Positions 1-11,009 of a stretch of 64,000 nt of DNA are shown in pieces. Source of the stretch: Lolium rigidum (lineage: Eukaryota > Streptophyta > Magnoliopsida > Poales > Poaceae); assembly GCF_022539505.1 (NCBI RefSeq), contig NC_061508.1, forward strand, positions 33,598,256 through 33,662,255, read 5' to 3'. Positions within the stretch are counted from its first letter, which is position 1. Every line of letters begins with the position of its first letter. A program made the position numbers and the translations under genes. A model generated the notes under the pieces. That model was not told where the DNA came from and searched no databases. It was given only the letters and a program-made list of their open reading frames with translations.

Positions 1-1293
1 AGTAAAAACAAGTATTGCAATAGATTGTATTTCAGTAAAGAGAATTGGACCGGGGTCCACAGTTCACTAGAGGTGTCTCTCCCATAAGACGAACAGCATG
101 TTGGGTGAACAAATTACAGTTGGGCAATTGACAAATAAAGAGAGCATGACAATGCACATACATATCATGATGAGTATAGTGAGATTTAATTGGGCATTAC
201 GACAAAGTACATAGACCGCCATCCAACCGCATCTATGCCTAAAAAGTCCACCTTCGAGGTTATCATCCGAACCCCCTCCAGTATTAAGTTGCAAAGCAAC
301 GAGACAATTGCATTAAGTATGGTGCGTAATGTAACTAGTGACTACATCCTTGAACATAGCACTAATGTTTTATCCCTAGTGGCAACGAGCACAACACAAC
401 CTTAGAACTTTCATCACTCTGTCCCGGTGTCAATGCAGGCATGAACCCACTATCGAGCATAAGTACTCCCTCTTGGAGTTAAAAGCATCTACTTGGCCGA
501 GCATCTACTAGTAACGGAGAGCATGCAAGATCATAAATAACACATAAGCATAACTTTGATAATCAACATAACAAGTATTCTCTATTCATCGGATCCCAAC
601 AAACGCAACATATAGAATTACATATAGATGATCTTGATCATGATAGGCAGCTCACAAGATCCGACAATGATAGCACAATGGGGAGAAGACAACCATCTAG
701 CTACTGCTATGGACCCATAGTCCAGGGGTAGACTACTCACTCATCACTCCGGAGGCGACCATGGCGGTGTAGAGTCCTCCGGGAGATGATTCCCCTCTCC
801 GGCGAGGGTGCCGGAGGCGATCTCCGGGATCCCCCGAGATGGGATCGGCGGCGACGACGTCTCGGTAAGGTTTTCCGTATCGTGGCTCTCGGTGCTCGGA
901 GGTTTCGTCACGGAGGATTTAAGTAGGCGGAAGGGCAAGTCGAGAGGGGGCACGGGGGCCCCAGATGACAGGGCGGCGCGGCCAAGGGGGGGCCGCGCCG
1001 CCCTAGGGTTTGGCTCCCCTGTGGCCCCACTTCGTTTCGTCTTCGGTCTTCTGGAAGCTTCGTGAGAAAATAGGCCTCTGGGCTTTTATTTCGTCCAATT
1101 CCGAGAATATTTCTTTACTAGGATTTCTGAAACCAAAAACAGCAGAAAACAGCAACTGGCACTTCGGCATCTTGTTAATAGGTTAGTTCCAGAAAATGCA
1201 CGAATATGACATAAAGTGTGCATAAAACATGTAGATAACATCAATAATGTGGCATGGAACACAAGAAATTATCGATACGTTGGAGACGTATCA
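1..1293 (-). mobile_element. Gypsy-type LTR, minus strand, partial (5' end at 1293)
   Basis: Read on the minus strand the LTR begins at 1293 with TGATACGTCTCC and runs left out of the window. The first few hundred bases match the start of the LTRs at 32816 (minus) and 38217 (plus), but the rest differs, so this is a related, separate family (Triticeae Athila/Sabrina/WHAM-like; name from memory). The junction with the gag element at 1294 is clean: the uninterrupted copy has the same bases at about 7016, so this LTR is the 5' edge of an insertion. A 5-bp target duplication would be ATCCC (1294-1298), with its partner outside the window. Short ORFs inside (for example 808-1065) are not genes. 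Confidence 0.8.
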
Positions 1294-3573
1294 ATCCCGC
1301 ACGGATACACGTGCGCATACGTGCCAGACTGCAGTAACTGGGCACTCTCGAACCAGGCTGCAACAGCAGGGACTTCTGGAACAGCAGGAGGAGCGTCGGG
1401 AGCAGATATTGAGAAGCAGACGTGGCTAGCTAAGTACGCCACTCCGACAAACCTCCAGAGCTCAGCTCCTGCAGTTGGCTCAGAGCTGGAAAAGCAAGCA
1501 TGGCTGGCTAAGTATGCCACTCCGGCGAATCTTCAGAGTTCGACGCCTGCAGCCATCACCGCGGATCAGATTTGTACGATCCTGAAAGATCAGTTCGGCA
1601 TGATGCCGAAAAGGAGGACAATCGGCTATTCCAAGCCGTACCCTAATGAGTACGAATTGATCCCACTACCACCCAAATATCGGCTCCCTGATTTCACCAA
1701 GTTTAATGGATCAGATGGTTCCAGCTCCATCGAGCATGTGAGCCGATATTTGGCACAGCTGGGCACGATCTCAGCATCAGACGAGCTGCGTGTGAGGTTC
1801 TTCGCACAGTCCCTCACATGATCGGCTTTCGGGTGGTACACATCGCTGCCACCGAACTCAATCCGGACTTGGAAGCAATTGGAAGAGCAGTTCCACATAC
1901 AGTATCACTCAGAGGCTTCCGAGGCTGGTATTGCCGATCTAGCACAAGTACGACAGAAGCGCGGGGAGACAGTGTCAGAATACATCCAGCGCTTCAGGAC
2001 CGTTAGGAACCGATGCTATTCGGCTCATGTAAGTGAAAAAGAAGCAGTCGAATTGGCGGTGGTGGGTCTCTCATCATCGATCAAGGACGTGGCCTCCCAA
2101 GCAGACTACCCTTCATTGGCGCACATGGTGCAGAAGCTGTCAGCATATGAACAGCGCCACCCAAATGTTTACCAGGACAAATTCAAGCGTGCGGTGGTCC
2201 TGGTTGAGGCAGACGAGGATGAAGGTGCTGCGGGAGATCAAGAGGTAGCAGTGGCTGAATGGACTCGGGCGGCAAGCCCCGTGTCCTGTAAGTGGGTTAA
2301 GCCACAAGGCCCTCCAAAAGGGTTCGACTTCGACGTGACCAAAGCTGAGCAGATTTTCGACCTCTTACTCAAGGAGAAGCAGCTAAAGGTACCCGAAGGC
2401 CACAAGATCCCCACGGTGCAGGAGCTGAACGGAAAGCCATACTGCAAATGGCATAACTCGGTCTCCCATGCCACCAACGACTGCAGGGTGTGGCGTCAGC
2501 AGATCCAAATGGCGATAGAACAAGGACGTCTGATTTTCAACCAGTACGCCATGAAGGTCGACACCCACCCCTTCCCCGCCGTTAACATGGTGGAGTGCAC
2601 TTACCCTGAAGGTTGCCAGCCAGGATCCTCGTTCAACATCAACATGGTAGGACCTGGACACCACTCTGGCAAGGATGGCGACGAGGGCAGCTGCTCTCGT
2701 AGCAAGGACACGGAGGAGGCCGCTCCACGCGATCGGCTCCGCCACGACGACAAGCGCTACATCACAGAGGGAGAAGTGAGGAACGTGAGATATCAGCGAC
2801 CTCTCTCTGATCACCTCCTCAACAAGTATGTGAGTCAGTATGACCAACGCCGACGATCCGGCGATGATGATGAAAAAGATCGTCTGGCTAGGGACGACAG
2901 GAGACGTCGTCGGCATGATCGCGACGAGGAGCGATATGAGCGCCACGCCAAGGAAAAGTCGAGGGAGCAAGATGACGAGGATAGGCACTGGGACTGCCCC
3001 TTCTTCAGACACTGCTGGGATTCAGGAATGAGCCGATTGCCTACAATCGGCAACTGCCCAGAATGCAAACAAAAGAAGAAGGATGCAGCTAACGTGTCCG
3101 TGTTCAAGCGTCTAGGGCCTCTCCCGCCTCGCAGCAAACGCGCTGAGTCCCCTCGGATGGAAGATCTTGAGGATTTGGAAGACGAGGGAGAAGAAGAAGA
3201 AGACAGGTACCACCGGCCAAGGTGGTGCCCTGATGGACTCAGCCGTTCCCAAAAGCGTAGGGTTCAGCGATTGCGCGGCTTGGAGGAAGCCGAAAGGTTA
3301 TACCTGCACACGCTAAGGAAGGCGCGACCTGATCTGGCCGCAAAGATCCAGCGAACCCTGGACGAAGAAGGTCGGCCACAAAGGAAAGAGTGGCGTCCCA
3401 AGCAAAGGAAAGCCGATGATGAGACATCGGCTGGCACAAACATGGTGCTCGTCCTTCCAACGGAGTTTGGTGCTCCAGGATTACACGAGGCACCCAATTT
3501 CGACGATCGCGAGCACATCAACGTGACACGGGATGGGGCTAGGTTGGTCTTATCCACCGGCCCGACCGTGTAG
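1294..3573 (+). pseudogene. gag: gag polyprotein, copy 1 (5' truncated, one nonsense codon)
   Basis: One reading frame runs from the junction at 1294 to the stop at 3571-3573, broken only by TGA at 1819-1821; copy 2 has AGA and copy 3 GGA there, so this is a point mutation. The retrotransposon gag domain lies around 1660-2200 (Tyr/Trp-rich part with FGWYTSLPP, then RGETVSEYIQRFR). The C-terminal half is a charged Arg/Asp/Glu-rich linker with a Cys/His cluster (WDCPFFRHCWDS, then NCPECKQKK) that may bind nucleic acid. It encodes a virus-like-particle protein. The aspartic protease segment seen in copy 3 is deleted between about 3490 and 3500. Assignment to gag is firm; activity is unlikely. 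Confidence 0.85.
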
Positions 3574-4578
3574 CGAGAGCAAACCGATGAGCAAATGTGG
3601 CGAGGCCGATCCTTGGGATCGGCCCCCAAGGATTTATGGAGGGACATTGCAAAACCTTCATCGAGCAAGGCAACATGGAGGCCGATTCCAGCAATCGGCC
3701 AAAATTATCCTCACCATACATTCTGTTTGGGTTCAGCATTTGATCCAACGAGGGAATACCGAAGAGCCGATACCATCAAATCCCTTGAAAGAATCGGCTC
3801 GGGGGCACCTAGGTGGATAAAACACGAGGATATGAAGTAGAAGTGTCTTTCAAATGCCCAGCAGCCCAAGATATTCTTTGATGATGGGTATTGAAGTATG
3901 GGGGCCGATACATAAATCGGCCGTAAAAATTGAGAAAATTGAAAAAAAATTTAAGTACAGCGGATGCGCAGACATCGACTTAAGGATAGAAAGCCGATGC
4001 ATGGCCATCGACTCAAGAGGTACAACTGTTATAAGCAGAGGCTCGGGGGGCAGCTTGCCCTGGAGGACCCTTTGCTGTAGGAAGCCGATTTGGTTGAAAT
4101 CGGCTGGCTCTGCATCTCAACTTTTTTGAGGAATAGTTGCTGCGGGAAAACGGAGCAGGAGCATGTCCTGCAGAAGTATCAGCTCCGGCCTCCGGATTGA
4201 TTCAGCAATGGTCCTAGAGCTCTCCCGAAGACAAAGGTTGCCGTTAATAATACGCTCAGTGACTGCGGTTTGGACCTGTTCGGTTGGAAGTTGGGGATCT
4301 GAGTTTGAGCAAGGTTCACAGGTTACCATTTGAGGAGATGGCTAAATTGGTCTATCCCGAAATTTATCGTAAGAGGTCGATGCGTTGCCATCGGCTCATT
4401 GAGCGTTGATCAAACTAACAATCGGCAGAATCAGTATGAAGGGAAATCGGCAAAATCAAATTAAGGAAAAGTCTTCTTCATTAATAAGAGAGGATTTTTA
4501 CAATGAAGAGCCGATTGCTCAAAGCAAGGAAGAGCAAAAGGAAGAGCTGATTGCTCAGGGACTACTAATCCTACATTA

Positions 4579-4999
4579 CTAATCCTCGCTAGCATCGTCG
4601 TCGGCGTCGCCGTCGGCGCTACTGCCGGAGAATTCCTCGCCGCTGCTGCCCGGCCGTCGGCCGGAGCTTCTTCCTCGTCATCATCATCATCCTCGCTGTC
4701 CGCCCAAGCGCGGAAGCGCTTTGTCGGCGGGTACCCAGCGGAAGAGGAGGAATCATCCTCCTCCTCCTCCTCTTCTCCTTCCTCGTCATCATCCTCGTCC
4801 TCGCTGTCCGCCCACATGCGGGAGCGCTTCTTCGGCGGGAGCCTGGTGGAGGGGGAGGCCTCTGTCTTCTCTACTTCTCCTTCTTTCTCCTCCTTGTCGG
4901 AGGAGATGGGGTTCGCCCCGAGTGGAGGTCGTCTTCATTCTTGCTCTTCGGCGAGGATTGGAGGGGGAGGTCCGAGGGGGAAGAGGAAGAGGAAGACAT
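4579..4999 (-). pseudogene. Antisense acidic ORF of gypsy copy 1 (frameshifted)
   Basis: This is the counterpart of the intact 140-codon antisense ORF at 10301-10723. It starts at ATG 4999 with a Ser-rich N-terminus and carries the same Asp/Glu runs. It is broken by a missing G near 4920 and a second small deletion near 4650. A TATA-like TTTATTTAT sits on the minus strand at about 5080. The product is probably lost here. Confidence 0.6.
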
Positions 5000-5495
5000 T
5001 GCTACAGGGGAAGAGGGTTTTTTGGCGCCGGTGGACGGAACGAGCAAGGGGATGGAGTGGCGAACCGTTCGGCACAGATAAATAAAGGGGGTGTAGTGGA
5101 GGTTTAATGCCATGACGGTTCTCGAGGACGTTATGCCGAAATTATCAATTCGTGCAGAGAAGCCCAGGAGGCGAGGCGAAATGATGGAAGATTCTGCGGC
5201 AGTTCTGCTCTGCCACGACATGACCCGACGAAGGAAAAGCGTAATGATTTTGGAAATGACATTTCCAAAACCAGGGGGGCATGTGTTATCACCAGAATTT
5301 GACCGGATCAGAGGTGGGCCGCGATCAAGATGGGCTTGAAGAATATACATAGAAGGAATACATGAATCGGCCTTGTGTACCAAGTTTGGGCTAATTGCCC
5401 GTGTATCTGTAACATAGTAGGATACGTGTCGTTTAGAAGTTAGTGTTTTACCCGTGCACGGTTAGGTGCACGCCTGAATTAGAAAGTCCCTCGGA

Positions 5496-5504
5496 CTATA
5501 AATA
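5496..5504 (+). promoter_or_regulatory. TATA box of LTR 1
   Basis: CTATAAATA is kept at the same place in LTR 2 (about 11222-11230) and LTR 3 (about 19039-19047). Transcription would start near 5530, which puts the hairpins at 5610-5816 in the RNA leader. Confidence 0.65.
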
Positions 5505-5609
5505 TGTATCTAGGGTTTATGAAATAAACAACAACCAACGTTCAACACAAATCAATCTCGGCGCATCGCCAACTCCTTCGTCTCGAGGGTTTCTTCCGGT
5601 AAGCACCAT

Positions 5610-5642
5610 GCTGCCTAGATCGCATCTTGCGATCTAGGCAGC
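5610..5642 (+). other. Perfect 15-bp hairpin with TCT loop in LTR leader (hairpin 1)
   Basis: The arms 5610-5624 and 5628-5642 are exact reverse complements around the loop TCT. The structure is repeated at 11336-11368; in LTR 3 the inner 12 bp remain (about 19155-19181). It lies about 80-110 nt after the likely transcription start. Confidence 0.8.
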
Positions 5643-5666
5643 ACTAAGCTTATTACGTTGTTCATG

Positions 5667-5704
5667 CGTTGCTCGTGCCGAAGCCTTTTTGATGGCGAGC
5701 AACG
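5667..5704 (+). other. 9-bp hairpin in LTR leader (middle hairpin)
   Basis: CGTTGCTCG (5667-5675) pairs with CGAGCAACG (5696-5704) across a 20-nt loop. Both arms are kept in LTR 2 and LTR 3 although the loop differs. Confidence 0.65.
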
Positions 5705-5781
5705 TAGTTATCTTAGATGTGTTAGGGTTAGCATTGTTCTTCGTATCACATGCTCGTCGTAGTGCAACCCTTATACATCTA

Positions 5782-5816
5782 GCCGCCCTTACACCTATCT
5801 TAGGTGTAGGGGCGGC
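5782..5816 (+). other. 16-bp hairpin with TCT loop in LTR leader (hairpin 2)
   Basis: Arms 5782-5797 and 5801-5816 surround the loop TCT. LTR 3 has a perfect 16-bp version (19325-19359). LTRs 1 and 2 (11507-11541) carry one change that still pairs as G-U in RNA. Confidence 0.8.
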
Positions 5817-6451
5817 ACCCCGCTTGATCATCGTTTAGTAGATCCGATCCGTTACGGTTGCTACTTGTTCTTCAAGGATTAGTTTAATATCTGCAATAGT
5901 TAGGCCTTACAAAGGGTTGGAGGATCCAGCGGCGCGTAGGGTGTCGTTTGTTAGTCCTAGACAGGATGTTCCGGGGATCAATCTCGTGTTGGTTTTTAGG
6001 CCTTGTCTAGGACCGGCTCACGATCACCGTGCGTGGCCGCGAGGCCCAATCGTGAGTAGGATGATCCGATTATGCGGTGAAAACCCTAAATCGTGGTAGA
6101 TCGCTTTAGCTTTATCTTGATCAAGCAGGACCACCATATATTCGTACACCTTGTACGAATCATGGGTGGATCGGCTCTTTGAGCCGATTCACGGAGATAA
6201 CCCGAGAGCCGATCGAGGCTCGTATTTAATGTTTACGTGTATGCCATGCAGGAAACTAAGCGAGGCATCATCCCACACCTTCCTGACCAGGTATAGGTCA
6301 GGTGGCACGCCCTTGCATCAGCATCGGATGTGTGCGCAGAAGGCTTTGCGGGCCGTCGCTCGGAGGGACCAGGGCCAGCCGCAGCCCCGAGTTGTTCCCG
6401 GCTCTACGGTGTTGCCCGTCGCTGCCCGCCGGTGGGTTTCCGACCGCAACA

Positions 6452-6474
6452 CATTCCGGCACGCCCGGTGGGAC
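6452..6474 (+). other. Primer-binding-type site after LTR 1
   Basis: The bases after the LTR end contain CGGCACGCCCGGTGGGAC; copy 3 has TGGCACGCCCGGTGGGAC at about 19999. Position directly behind the LTR fits a tRNA primer-binding site, but I could not assign the tRNA. Confidence 0.55.
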
Positions 6475-6512
6475 AATCTTCGACATCCACCGCATCGCCA
6501 TCTACATCCGAT

Positions 6513-9295
6513 ATGGCGGAAGGCACTCCGGTCAAGTACGAGGATCCGACCGACGAGCTCAAGAAGAAGCATGACGAGATCAAGGCAGTCCTCGAAGCCG
6601 ACCTCATTGGCTCTTTTCACAGAACCCGCTCACATGGCATCGGGTGGAAAGGGTTCTCACCTGAAGGCGCGCTCGATGGAGTGGACCTGTCCTCCCCGTC
6701 AGAAGAACGCACCAGGTCGCTGCGTCAGGAGATCAACTTCATGGTGGCTCACTCGCTGCACCGCCATTCTGAGAGCCTGGTGAACACTTTGGAGCGTGTC
6801 GCTCTTCGCGTGATCCAGGAAATCATGAGCCATCAGTACTCTCCGTCAGGACCGGCTCTGGGGACTTACCAAGGAGAGATGGCACTCCAGTCCCGTCCAC
6901 CGCTGTCGTTCGCGTTGGCAGCACCAGAAGTGCCGAACTCATCGGCATACGTCGTCTACAAGATTGGTGGTGACCCTAGTGACTACCAATTCCTACATGA
7001 GGCGCCCAAGGAGATCCCGCATGGATACACGTGCGCATACGTGCCGGACCGCAGTAGCCGGGCACTCTCGAACCGAGCTGCAACAAGCGGGGACTTCTGG
7101 AACAGCAGGAGGAGCGTCGGGAGCAGATATTGAGAAGCAGACGTGGCTAGCTAAGTACGCCACTCCGACAAACCTCCAGAGCTCAGCTCCCGCAGTTGGC
7201 TCAGAGCTGGAAAAGCAAGCATGGCTGGCTAAGTATGCCACTCCGGCGAATCTTCAGAGTTCGACGCCTGCAGCCATCACCGCGGATCAGATTCGTACGA
7301 TCCTGAAAGATCAGTTCGGCATGATGCCGAAAAGGAGGACAATCGGCTATTCCAAGCCGTACCCTAATGAGTACGAATTGATCCCACTACCACCCAAATA
7401 TCGGCTCCACGATTTCACCAAGTTTAATGGATCGAGATGGTTCCAGCTCCATCGAGCATGTGAGCCGATATTTGGCACAGCTGGGCACGATCTCAGCATC
7501 AGACGAGCTGCGTGTGAGGTTCTTCGCACAGTCCCTCACAAGATCGGCTTTCGGGTGGTACACATCGCTGCCACCGAACTCAATCCGGACTTGGAAGCAA
7601 TTGGAAGAGCAGTTCCACATACAGTATCACTCAGAGGCTTCCGAGGCTGGTATTGCCGATCTAGCACAAGTACGACAGAAGCGCGGGGAGACAGTGTCAG
7701 AATACATCCAGCGCTTCAGGACCGTTAGGAACCGATGCTATTCGGTTCATGTAAGTGAAAAAGAAGCAGTCGAGTTGGCGGTGGTGGGCCTCTCATCATC
7801 GATCAAGGACGTGGCCTCCCAAGCGAGACTACCCTTCATTGGCGCACATGGTGCGAAGCTGTCAGCATATGAACAGCGCCACCCAAATGTTTACCAGGAC
7901 AAATTCAAGCGTGCGGTGGTCCTGGTTGAGGCAAACGAGGATGAAGGTGCTGCGGGAGATCAAGAGGTAGCAGTGGCTGAATGGACTCGGGCGGCAAGCC
8001 CCGTGTCCCGTAAGTGGGTTAAGCCACAAGGCCCTCCAAAAGGGTTCGACTTCGACGTGACCAAAGCTGAGCAGATTTTCGACCTCTTACTCAAGGAGAA
8101 GCAGCTAAAGGTACCCGAAGGCCACAAGATCCCCACGGTGCAGGAGCTGAACGGAAAGCCATACTGCAAATGGCATAACTCGGTCTCCCATGCCACCAAC
8201 GACTGCAGGGTGTGGCGTCAGCAGATCCAAATGGCGATAGAACAAGGACGTCTGATTTTCAACCAGTACGCCATGAAGGTCGACACCCACCCCTTCCCCG
8301 CCGTTAACATGGTGGAGTGCACTTACCCTGAAGGTTGCCAGCCAGGATCCTCGTTCAGCATCAACATGGTAGGACCCGGACACCACTCTGGCAAGGATGG
8401 CGACGAGGGCAGCTGCTCTCGTAGCAAGGACACGGAGGAGGCCGCTCCACGCGATCGGCTCCGCCACGACGACAAGCGCTACATCACAGAGGGAGAAGTG
8501 AGGAACGTGAGATATCAGCGACCTCTCTCTGATCACCTCCTCAACAAGTATGTGAGTCAGTATGACCAACGCCGACGATCCGGCGATGATGATGAAAAAG
8601 ATCGTCTGGCTAGGGACGACAGGAGACGTCGTCGGCATGATCGCGACGAGGAGCGATATGAGCGCCACGCCAAGGAAAAGTCGAGGGAGCAAGACGACAA
8701 GGATAGGCACTGGGACTGCCCCTTCTTCAGACACTGCTGGGATTCAGGAATGAGCCGATTGCCTACAATCGGCAACTGCCCGGAATGCAAACAAAAGAAG
8801 AAGGATGCAGCTAACGTGTCCGTGTTCAAGCGTCTAGGGCCTCTCCCGCCTCGAAGCAAACACGCTGAGTCCCCTCGAATGGAAGATCTTGAGGATTTGG
8901 AAGACGAGGGAGAAGAAGAAGAAGACAGGTACCACTGGCCAAGGTGGTGCCCTGATGGACTCAGCCGTTCCCAAAAGCGTAGGGTTCAGCGATTGCGCGG
9001 CTTGGAGGAAGCCGAAAGGTTATACCTGCACACGCTAAGGAAGGCGCGACCTGATCTGGCCGCAAAGATCCAGCGAACCCTGGACGAAGAAGGTCGGCCA
9101 CAAAGGAATGAGTGGCGTCCCAAGCAAAGGAAAGCCGATGATGAGACATCGGCTGGCACAAACATGGTGCTCGTCCTTCCAACGGAGTTTGGTGCTCCAG
9201 GATTACACGAGGCACCCAATTTCGACGACTGCGAGCACATCAACGTGACACAGGATGGGGCTAGGTTGGTCTTATCCACTGGCCCGACCGTGTAG
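6513..9295 (+). pseudogene. gag: gag polyprotein, copy 2 (full length, two frameshifts)
   Basis: The frame opens at ATG 6513 (N-terminus MAEGTPVKYEDPTDEL), 62 bp behind the LTR. Shifts near 7085 and 7432 move it through three frames; the last, from about 7427 to the stop at 9293-9295, is open for 622 codons. It carries the gag core (7440-7930), a charged linker and a Cys/His cluster (about 8720-8790). The N-terminal part contains two near-repeats of the motif WLAKYATP. The short stretch 7820-7855 is read in a different frame from copy 1 because of two compensating indels. The protease segment of copy 3 is absent. Confidence 0.85.
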
Positions 9296-10300
9296 CGAGA
9301 GCAAACCGATGAGCAAATGTGGCGAGGCCGATCCTTGGGATCGGCCCCCAAGGATTTATGGAGGGACATTGCACAACCTTCATCGAGCAAGGCAACATGG
9401 AGGCCGATTCCAGCAATCGGCCAAAATTATCCTCACCATACATTCTGTTTGGGTTCAGCATTTGATCCAACAGGGAATACCTGAAGAGCCGATACCATCA
9501 AATCCCTTGAAAGAATCGGCTCGGGGGGCACCTAGGTGGATAAAACACGAGGATATGAAGTAGAAGTGTCTTTCAAATGCCCAGCAGCCCAAGATATTCT
9601 TTGATGATGGGTATTGAAGTATGGGGGCCGATACATAAATCGGCCGTAAAAATTGAGAAAATTGAAAAAAATTTAAGTACAGCCGATGCGCAGACATCGA
9701 CTTAAGGATAGAAAGCCGATGCATGGCCATCGACTCAAGAGGTACAACTGTTATAAGCAGAGGCTCAGGGGGTAGCTTGCCCTGGAGGACCCTTTGCTGT
9801 AGGAAGCCGATTTGGTTGCAATCGGCTGGCTCTGCATCTCAACTTTTTTGAGGAATAGTTGCTGCGGGAAAACGGAGCAGGAGCCTGTCCTGCAGAAGTA
9901 TCAGCTCCGGCCTCCGGATTGATTCAGCAATGGTCCTAGAGCTCTCCCGAAGACAAAGGTTGCCGTTAATAATACGCTCAGTGACTGCGGTTTGGACCTG
10001 TTCGGTTGGAAGGTGGGGATCTGAGTTTGAGCAAGGTTCACAGGTTACCATTTGAGGAGATGGCTAAATTGGTCTATCCCGAAATTTATCGTAAGAGGTC
10101 GATGCGTTGCCATCGGCTCATTGAGCGTTGATCAAACTAACAATCGGCAGAATCAGTATGAAGGGAAATCGGCAAAATCAAGTTAAGGAAAAGTCTTCTT
10201 CATTAATAAGAGAGGATTTTTACAATGAAGAGCCGATTGCTCAAAGCAAGGAAGAGCAAAAGGAAGAGCCGATTGCTCAGGGACTACTAATCCTACATTA

Positions 10301-10723
10301 CTAATCCTCGCTAGCATCGTCGTCGGCATCGCCGTCGGCGCTACTGCCGGAGAATTCCTCGCCGCTGCTGCCCCAGCCGTCGGCCGGAGCTTCTTCCTCG
10401 TCATCATCATCATCCTCGCTGTCCGCCCAAGCGCGGAAGCGCTTCGTCGGCGGGTACCCAGCGGAAGAGGAGGAATCATCCTCCTCCTCCTCCTCTTCTC
10501 CTTCCTCGTCATCATCCTCGTCCTCCCTGTCCTCCCACATGCGGGAGCGCTTCTTCGGCGGGAGCCTGGTGGAGGGGGAGGCCTCTGTCTTCTCTACTTC
10601 TCCTTCTTTCTCCTCCTTGTCGGAGGAGATGGGGTTCGCCCCGGAGTGGAGGTCGTCTTCATTCTTGCTCTTCGGCGAGGATTGGAGGGGGAGGCCTGAG
10701 GGGGAAGAGGAAGAGGAAGACAT
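10301..10723 (-). CDS. Antisense acidic ORF (140 aa) in gypsy copy 2, unknown function
   Basis: The frame starts at ATG 10723 and ends at TAG 10301-10303. The protein has a Ser/Pro-rich N-terminus, a short basic stretch (PPKKRSR, about residue 55) and long Asp/Glu runs, so it should be strongly acidic and disordered. A TATA-like element lies about 80 bp upstream on the same strand. Tat-lineage elements such as Grande are known to carry an extra ORF, often antisense, between the coding region and the 3' LTR; this fits in position and orientation. It is unbroken here and frameshifted in copy 1. Low complexity makes the coding call uncertain. Confidence 0.5.
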   Translation of the reverse strand: MSSSSSSPSGLPLQSSPKSKNEDDLHSGANPISSDKEEKEGEVEKTEASPSTRLPPKKRSRMWEDREDEDDDEEGEEEEEEDDSSSSAGYPPTKRFRAWADSEDDDDDEEEAPADGWGSSGEEFSGSSADGDADDDASED

Positions 10724-10801
10724 TGCTACAGGGGAAGAGGGTTTTTTGGCGCTGGTGGACAGAACAGAGCAAGGGGATGGAGTGGCGAACCGTTCGGCAC
10801 G

Positions 10802-10811
10802 GATAAATAAA
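10802..10811 (-). promoter_or_regulatory. TATA-like element for the antisense ORF
   Basis: On the minus strand the sequence reads TTTATTTATC, about 80 bp before the ATG at 10723. Copy 1 has the same element near 5080. Confidence 0.4.
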
Positions 10812-11009
10812 GGGAGTATAGTGGAGGTTTAATGCCATGACGGTTCTCGAGGACGTTATGCCGAAATTATCAATTCGTGCGAGAGAAGCCCAGGAGGCGA
10901 GGCGAAATGATGGAAGATTCTGCGGCAGTTCTGCTCTGCCACGACATGACCCGACGAAGGAAAAGCGTAATGATTTTGGAAATGAAATTTCCAAAACCAG
11001 GGGGGCATG

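Larger units (their letters stand above)
1294..5283 (+). mobile_element. Non-autonomous Ty3/gypsy element, internal region, copy 1 (5' truncated)
   Basis: This is the internal part of a gag-only gypsy element: gag (to 3573), then a 1.7-kb 3' segment with an antisense acidic ORF, a polypurine-like tract (about 5265-5282) and an LTR at 5284. No reverse transcriptase, RNase H or integrase frame exists. The 5' leader and LTR are missing because the LTR at 1-1293 inserted into gag. It is almost identical to copy 2 (6452-11009). The layout of gag plus an extra antisense ORF before the 3' LTR is known from Tat-lineage elements such as Grande; placement in that lineage is inferred. Confidence 0.85.
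5284..6451 (+). repeat. LTR 1 of the gag-only gypsy family (shared by copies 1 and 2)
   Basis: The LTR starts TGTTATCACC and ends GACCGCAACA, 1168 bp. It is preceded by a purine-rich tract and followed by a primer-binding-type sequence, so it serves at once as 3' LTR of copy 1 and 5' LTR of copy 2. It contains a TATA box (5496-5504) and several strong hairpins in the predicted RNA leader. LTR 2 (11010-12166) and LTR 3 (18829-19992) are homologous over the full length. Confidence 0.9.

Noticed and set aside
5599..6255. Possible leader intron in the gag-element LTR (CGGTAAGCACC as donor, CATGCAG as acceptor)
   Set aside because: Both sites are short and common; without transcripts the call cannot be supported, and the hairpins between them speak for a retained leader.
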